Shown here: piece after piece, positions 26,605-30,921 of the stretch | How the letters are laid out: each line of letters begins with the position of its first letter | How positions within the stretch are numbered: position 1 is the stretch's first letter | Origin: a virus | Direction: 5' to 3' (one strand) | Length of the DNA: 30,921 bases | IMG/VR virus record: IMGVR_UViG_3300046714_000009 | Location: 1-30,921 of that record | Program-made: the position numbers and the translations under genes | Notes under the pieces: model-generated | Told to the model about the DNA's origin: nothing | Databases searched by the model: none | What the model saw: only the letters and a program-made list of their open reading frames with translations

Positions 26605-29600
26605 CTAGTTGAATTGCTCTGGTCCCTTCTGCCAGTCTACATCCTCAATGTGGATAGGTCTACCGACTCGTGTGCTCATCGCGTATTCCATGTCTGCAAC
26701 CATTGCGTTTATGAGCCTATACTTATCAGCAATTCTACGCTGCTGATCATTCATCCACTCACGTCGCTCAGTCACATCCATACCAGATGCATCGACTGCA
26801 TGCAATTGCTTCTTCAACTCTGTGATCTCTTTGGTCCTACTGGTCATGCGTGACTTGTAAGCCTCTGCAATATAATAGATACCCTGCATCGTCGGGTCGG
26901 TAGGTATCTTCGTCTCGTTGCTCATAGGCACTGGTTGAGCGTAGCGACTACGGCTGGTCTGACCCTCTGCCGTTACATCAGTGCGTGCCCCTGGTATCTT
27001 ATTGATCGCATACAGCTTACGCTCTGTCTGTTCTACAATTGGAGCCTGTGATCCCAATCTGACTTGATGCTCCCATAGGAAGTTGAATTGTGGATTACGA
27101 TCCTCCATACCCTGTATCCAGTCGTGCCCACTCATACCAAGTGCAGCAGACCAACTACCCGTCTGCTCAGCATAGCGTGATACGTTCTGCGCACCTTCCC
27201 ATGATACAGCAGCAAGGCCGAATACAGCCTGAAGCAAGTTACCGAACACTTTGCCTTCTACACTATCCAATGGACCATCAGGCACCTGGTTAGGCAAATT
27301 CTGTGGGCGTGTGTTGATTGGTGAGCGATAACTATCTACTAATGCCTTACCGTGGATCTTGCCATTCCAGTCCATATGGCCTGCATACGGCGGTAGATTA
27401 GCGAAGTCCACTGCATCCACAGCGCCGTGTATCACTGAGTCCCTACTCGCCATGCTGACATGACTGCCAAGGAAGTCAACGATGCCGTTCCATATGTTCT
27501 TGTAAGCATCAGGATCATGTTGCAACGCAGCGATGTTCATCACCTTGGCAACCAACTCAGTCATGAATGCCTTCGGTGCGCGTAGCTCCTGTGCCACTGG
27601 TATCATCGTGGGTTGGCGTGGATCGCTGCCTGTAGCGAAGATGAAGTTGGCTGCACGCTGTTGCGTGGACAACTCATTCTCGTAGTAGTCCATGTGTTCA
27701 TGGCTACGCATGTGCGTCAGCAGTTCGATCAACGCAAGTGAGCCAAGTGCTGTAGCCATTGTCATCGGTGCACCAACTGGACGCTCACCAATCGAGCGGC
27801 CTAGTCGTGCTGTGCCCTGTAGACCAATGTTGGCGTATGGCAACACACTCGTGACCTTGCGTAGCAATTCATTGCTACCATGCTGACCAGGGTTGCCAGT
27901 CAAGTTGCGCGTCTCATACGTGAGTTGATCACGTGTGAGGTTGGGGTTGTCCCAATTCAGGTTGGCGAAGTAGTCATGTCCTGCATCACTCAAGTGGCCC
28001 ATCGCCTCTGACACAGCACGGTTCAGGTTCATTGCAATAGGCACAACATGGCCTTTGCCATACGCACCTTCACTGAAGAACAACTTCGGCACGAGGTGCG
28101 CTGCGAGCAATGATGCTTGCTTGTTACCAGGTATCTGCAACGATGGTAGATCAGTGGCAACTGGAATGCCCATGCCACCAATGCCCATGCCCGGCTTCTG
28201 TGCAGTCTTGGTTGCCTCATACACACGCTGCAACGTGTCCTGCCACGTGTTCACATACGCATCACCATGATGCGCACGCATGTAGTTGTTGATCCAGTTG
28301 TCTTGGCCTTGCTCTATGATCCGAGCAGCACGACCGATCCACCGATCACCTACACCACGGAAGTAGCTGTAGCCTACACCAATTGGTGTCGTTGTCACAG
28401 TGTCAATGCCACGTGCAATTGGCGACACCACGTTGGCTACGTTAGCAGGCAGGTTGCGTTGTGCAATGCGATCTAGCAATCCACCGTAGCTGCCTTTGGG
28501 TGCATTGATGCCCATTGTAGCAGTGGTGTAGCCAACGTTCGCTAGTGGTGCGATGCGTCCACTCACCAGTGAGCCTACACCTGTGGTCATGTATGTATAC
28601 ATGCGACGTGGCAGCGTCAGCAAGCCTGTGCCAACCTCGCGCTTGCGTAGGCTGTTGCCACTCATTGCATTGAACCAATCAGGATGGTCAATGCGTGTGA
28701 ACGTTGGTCCCGTTGCGTTGCGTATGGTTACGACAGGTTCACGGAACTGTCCACCTGAGTAGAATGATGGCGTGCCCTGTGCAGGTGATGGCACGTCATA
28801 CATGAACTGTGCAGCACCAGGGAAGTCACGCTGCGTCTTCATATATGAGCTACGCAACCTGCGGTTCAGGTCGTTCAGGTGTATCTGCTGATACAACTCA
28901 TCAATGTGTTGAGCTAAGTTGTAGATTGCATGTGAGTTCACTTGGTCAGTGCCCGTTGCAATCGTCCTGTCACGACGCTGCATTGGGTTCTTTGTCTCAC
29001 CACCGGGCAGTGCCTCAGGCACATGATGCGGATGCGTTCGTAAGAGGTCGGTCACTTCAGTTGGTGTGAAGAAGCCATGCGCTTGACCAATGCGCACCAT
29101 GCCAGGACTGGACACTTGGAAGAAGCGATCCATCATGTCCTTGAGTTGTGGATCAGCTTCAGCACGCTGAATGATTGTATCCAGTTGTGCATCATCTTGG
29201 TTCTTGAAGTTGTGCCTGATGTCATCAGGTGTCGGTGTCTTGCCTGGATTGTTGCGTCTGAACTCCATCGCATTGTCGAAGCGATTGTCCTTCTCATCCC
29301 ATGCATGGAGTGCGTCATTGAGCACCTTGTAGCGATCAGGTTCATCAACCTTCACGTCGGCGAAGTCTCGCATCAGCTTGACAGGACTAGGGATGCTGAC
29401 ACCAGACTCAACATCGCGTCCTGTCTCTAAGAAGTTGCCGAGCTTCGTCTTCCACCTGATGTCATCATGCACCACACCGAACGTGTGTGCCAATGCTTCA
29501 GAGGTTGTTGGGTCCGCAGACATGCGTATTGCATCTTGCATCTGCGCATTGCTATTCAGCAATTGGTCATTCACGTAGTTGGTGGCACGCCTGAACTTGT

Positions 29601-30678
29601 TCTGTTCAGGTAGCGGTGGTGGTGTTGGTTGCGTCACTGCTCCCGCTGGTGAAATCTCACTGCCACCACGCAGGATGCGTTCGTTGTTGTAGTCAGCAGC
29701 TTGACCTGCATACTCAGGATTGTTGAACCGAGCAGTGCGATCTACATCATTGATCACACGACTAGTGCCGTGGAAGTATTTACCTGCACCAATGGCAATG
29801 GCGCCTATTGCAAGTGTGCCAAGTGCCTGTCCCACAGTCATGCCTGTGTAGCCAGTGGCACCGAATGTCGGTGCGGGTGGCGTCTGCATGCCTTGGAACA
29901 CACCAGTCAGACCAATGTCTGATGCACCATCTGTTGACAGGTTCGGTGACGCAGGTTGTGCTTGCGTAGGACGCAATACACTAGCTAGACCAATGCTGTC
30001 TGTTGACTGCGTAGGCTGAGGTTGGTCCTCTGCGAAGATTGCTCCACCTGATGGTGCAGCTTGTGGTGTTGCTGCATGTGCAGTGTCACCCAAGCCTGCA
30101 AGTCCAGCGTTAGCAAGCCCGATGCCGGTAGCGATTGGGATGTTGGCACGTAGGCTCTCAGTGGATGGTGCAATGAAACCTGCAATGGTCTTAGCACCAC
30201 GTGGCACTAAGCTCGTGAGTGCACGTGCTGCACCACCGGGCACAATGGGAACAATGCCACCGAGTGTTGAGCCTACAATGTCGAGTGTGCGATCATTGGG
30301 ATCGTTTGGATCAGTGCGCTCCAGTGGCGTATGCGCAGCAATGAAGTCCTGCACTCCACTACGTGTCTGCTCAAGATGCTCACCTGCTGCACGCATCCAA
30401 TCAGGTGCACCACCGAAGTGTGTGCCAAGTCCAGCATTGCTAAGTGTTGCAGCGGCATCGGTCATTGCGCCACCCATGCCAATCAAGCCTTCAGCAAACC
30501 CCGCACCCGGTATGTAACCAGCTACACCAGGGAGTTGCCTGTCAGGCATGAGCAGTGCAGGCATCATGGAGCCTGTTGAGTTGAAGAACTTCCTCAGCCC
30601 AAGGTTCGTTGCATCACGCTCAGCTTGCTGTTCCTCTTCAGGCTTCTGTAGATAAGGCAGGTTGGTTACAACGGCCAT
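26605..30678 (-). CDS. Giant internal/ejection virion protein
   Basis: A 1,357-residue protein from the ATG at 30678 (a TTG at 30684 is also open). The first 200 residues are Gly/Ala/Pro-rich with hydrophobic helices. Residues about 205-275 are Pro/Gln/Ser-rich linkers, and a membrane-like helix lies near 280-300 (MTVGQALGTLAIGAIAIGAG). From about 360 onward come long helical regions, 'FFTPTEVTDLLRTHPHHVPEALPG' and a Gly-rich middle (about 690-830), then a further hydrophobic stretch 'MTMATALGSLALIELLTHM' near 1000. The last 90 residues are coiled coil. Length, helix content and membrane-active segments fit the ejected core proteins of podoviruses, which form a channel for DNA entry. No lysozyme motif was recognised. 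Placement on the virion strand supports the call. Confidence 0.68.
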   Translation of the reverse strand: MAVVTNLPYLQKPEEEQQAERDATNLGLRKFFNSTGSMMPALLMPDRQLPGVAGYIPGAGFAEGLIGMGGAMTDAAATLSNAGLGTHFGGAPDWMRAAGEHLEQTRSGVQDFIAAHTPLERTDPNDPNDRTLDIVGSTLGGIVPIVPGGAARALTSLVPRGAKTIAGFIAPSTESLRANIPIATGIGLANAGLAGLGDTAHAATPQAAPSGGAIFAEDQPQPTQSTDSIGLASVLRPTQAQPASPNLSTDGASDIGLTGVFQGMQTPPAPTFGATGYTGMTVGQALGTLAIGAIAIGAGKYFHGTSRVINDVDRTARFNNPEYAGQAADYNNERILRGGSEISPAGAVTQPTPPPLPEQNKFRRATNYVNDQLLNSNAQMQDAIRMSADPTTSEALAHTFGVVHDDIRWKTKLGNFLETGRDVESGVSIPSPVKLMRDFADVKVDEPDRYKVLNDALHAWDEKDNRFDNAMEFRRNNPGKTPTPDDIRHNFKNQDDAQLDTIIQRAEADPQLKDMMDRFFQVSSPGMVRIGQAHGFFTPTEVTDLLRTHPHHVPEALPGGETKNPMQRRDRTIATGTDQVNSHAIYNLAQHIDELYQQIHLNDLNRRLRSSYMKTQRDFPGAAQFMYDVPSPAQGTPSFYSGGQFREPVVTIRNATGPTFTRIDHPDWFNAMSGNSLRKREVGTGLLTLPRRMYTYMTTGVGSLVSGRIAPLANVGYTTATMGINAPKGSYGGLLDRIAQRNLPANVANVVSPIARGIDTVTTTPIGVGYSYFRGVGDRWIGRAARIIEQGQDNWINNYMRAHHGDAYVNTWQDTLQRVYEATKTAQKPGMGIGGMGIPVATDLPSLQIPGNKQASLLAAHLVPKLFFSEGAYGKGHVVPIAMNLNRAVSEAMGHLSDAGHDYFANLNWDNPNLTRDQLTYETRNLTGNPGQHGSNELLRKVTSVLPYANIGLQGTARLGRSIGERPVGAPMTMATALGSLALIELLTHMRSHEHMDYYENELSTQQRAANFIFATGSDPRQPTMIPVAQELRAPKAFMTELVAKVMNIAALQHDPDAYKNIWNGIVDFLGSHVSMASRDSVIHGAVDAVDFANLPPYAGHMDWNGKIHGKALVDSYRSPINTRPQNLPNQVPDGPLDSVEGKVFGNLLQAVFGLAAVSWEGAQNVSRYAEQTGSWSAALGMSGHDWIQGMEDRNPQFNFLWEHQVRLGSQAPIVEQTERKLYAINKIPGARTDVTAEGQTSRSRYAQPVPMSNETKIPTDPTMQGIYYIAEAYKSRMTSRTKEITELKKQLHAVDASGMDVTERREWMNDQQRRIADKYRLINAMVADMEYAMSTRVGRPIHIEDVDWQKGPEQFN

Positions 30679-30688
30679 CGTCAATCAC

Positions 30689-30921
30689 TCATTGCGTGTA
30701 TGCTTTGGTCGCGCCCTGCACGCCTACGACATTGCCCTTCGCATCTCTGATCATCTGCACGCGACCACCGTTCTTCTGTGCTTGCTGCATGATGTCATTG
30801 TATGCAGTTGGGTTCTGTGTCCGCACAACACGCTCAACGTGATCCGACACAGCCTTCTGCACGGGATCAGCACCCGGTGATGTTGATTGCACACGTTGTG
30901 CTGGTGGTGCACTCGTTAGGT
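30689..30921 (-). CDS. C-terminal end of an upstream virion-region gene (partial)
   Basis: The minus-strand frame is open to the window edge, giving the last 76 or so residues of a protein: 'LTSAPPAQRVQSTSPGADPVQKAVSDHVERVVRTQNPTAYNDIMQQAQKNGGRVQMIRDAKGNVVGVQGATKAYTQ'. A Pro/Ser-rich linker leads into a helix and a short beta part (VQMIRDAKGNVVGV). A GTG at 30892 could be taken as a start but lacks a ribosome site, and the sequence before it continues naturally, so I treat it as a C-terminal fragment. It precedes the giant ejection-type gene and is probably another internal virion protein. Confidence 0.5.
   Translation of the reverse strand, partial: LTSAPPAQRVQSTSPGADPVQKAVSDHVERVVRTQNPTAYNDIMQQAQKNGGRVQMIRDAKGNVVGVQGATKAYTQ

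Overview
The window is an internal 31 kb piece of a tailed double-stranded DNA phage genome, most likely a podovirus-like lytic phage of a proteobacterium. The grounds are a portal/terminase block, an ejection-type virion protein of about 1,360 residues, and an early/replication block with a family-A polymerase, RecD-like helicase and RecA-like ATPase. No integrase, CI-type repressor, rRNA or tRNA was found. Host inference is indirect: several promoters are near-perfect sigma70 sites (TTGACA, 17 bases, TATAAT-like), so host RNA polymerase is probably used, and one gene encodes a protein with a PEP-CTERM sorting signal, a system of exosortase-bearing Gram-negative bacteria. Both window ends cut through genes.

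Layout. (1) 1-5871, minus strand: late packaging/structural operon read right to left: three Pro/Gly/Ala-rich virion-type proteins, small terminase, a small beta-rich protein, large terminase, a membrane peptide, a small conserved phage protein and the portal (cut by the window edge). Genes overlap by ATGA, GTGA, TTGA or TGATG junctions. (2) 5872-6587: non-coding divergent region with AT-rich dyads and TGCAT repeats, a candidate origin or control region. (3) 6588-7589: a monocistronic early gene of unknown function with its own strong promoter and terminator. (4) 7666-7851, minus: an orphan BrnA-like antitoxin with a candidate self-operator, followed by a gene-free stretch. (5) 8432-12079, plus: early operon of small unknown proteins with an endonuclease VII-like nuclease, an HNH endonuclease and a DUF932 protein. 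(6) 12183-12860, plus: the PEP-CTERM protein. (7) 12902-14195, minus: a four-gene late island (Pro-rich repeat protein, two-TM holin candidate, coiled-coil protein, small basic protein) inside the early region. (8) 14326-25164, plus: small early genes, then recombination/replication: PD-(D/E)XK nuclease with a putative Fe-S cluster, two tandem HNH/AP2 genes, Sak4-like ATPase, SSB-like protein, RecD-like helicase, HNH/AP2 gene, UDG-like/DNA polymerase fusion, HNH/AP2 gene. (9) 25147-30921, minus: DUF3987-type ATPase, a small protein, the giant ejection-type protein and the end of another virion gene.

The early block would be transcribed by host polymerase from the TTGACA promoters. Polymerase, helicase, DUF3987 ATPase, RecA-like ATPase, SSB-like protein and nucleases would form the replication/recombination set. 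The minus-strand blocks supply packaging, ejection and possibly lysis. Strong stem-loops lie in many intergenic gaps of the plus block; only two (7607-7645 and 20256-20286) look like classical terminators. Five HNH genes are spread through the plus block, two of them bracketing the polymerase.
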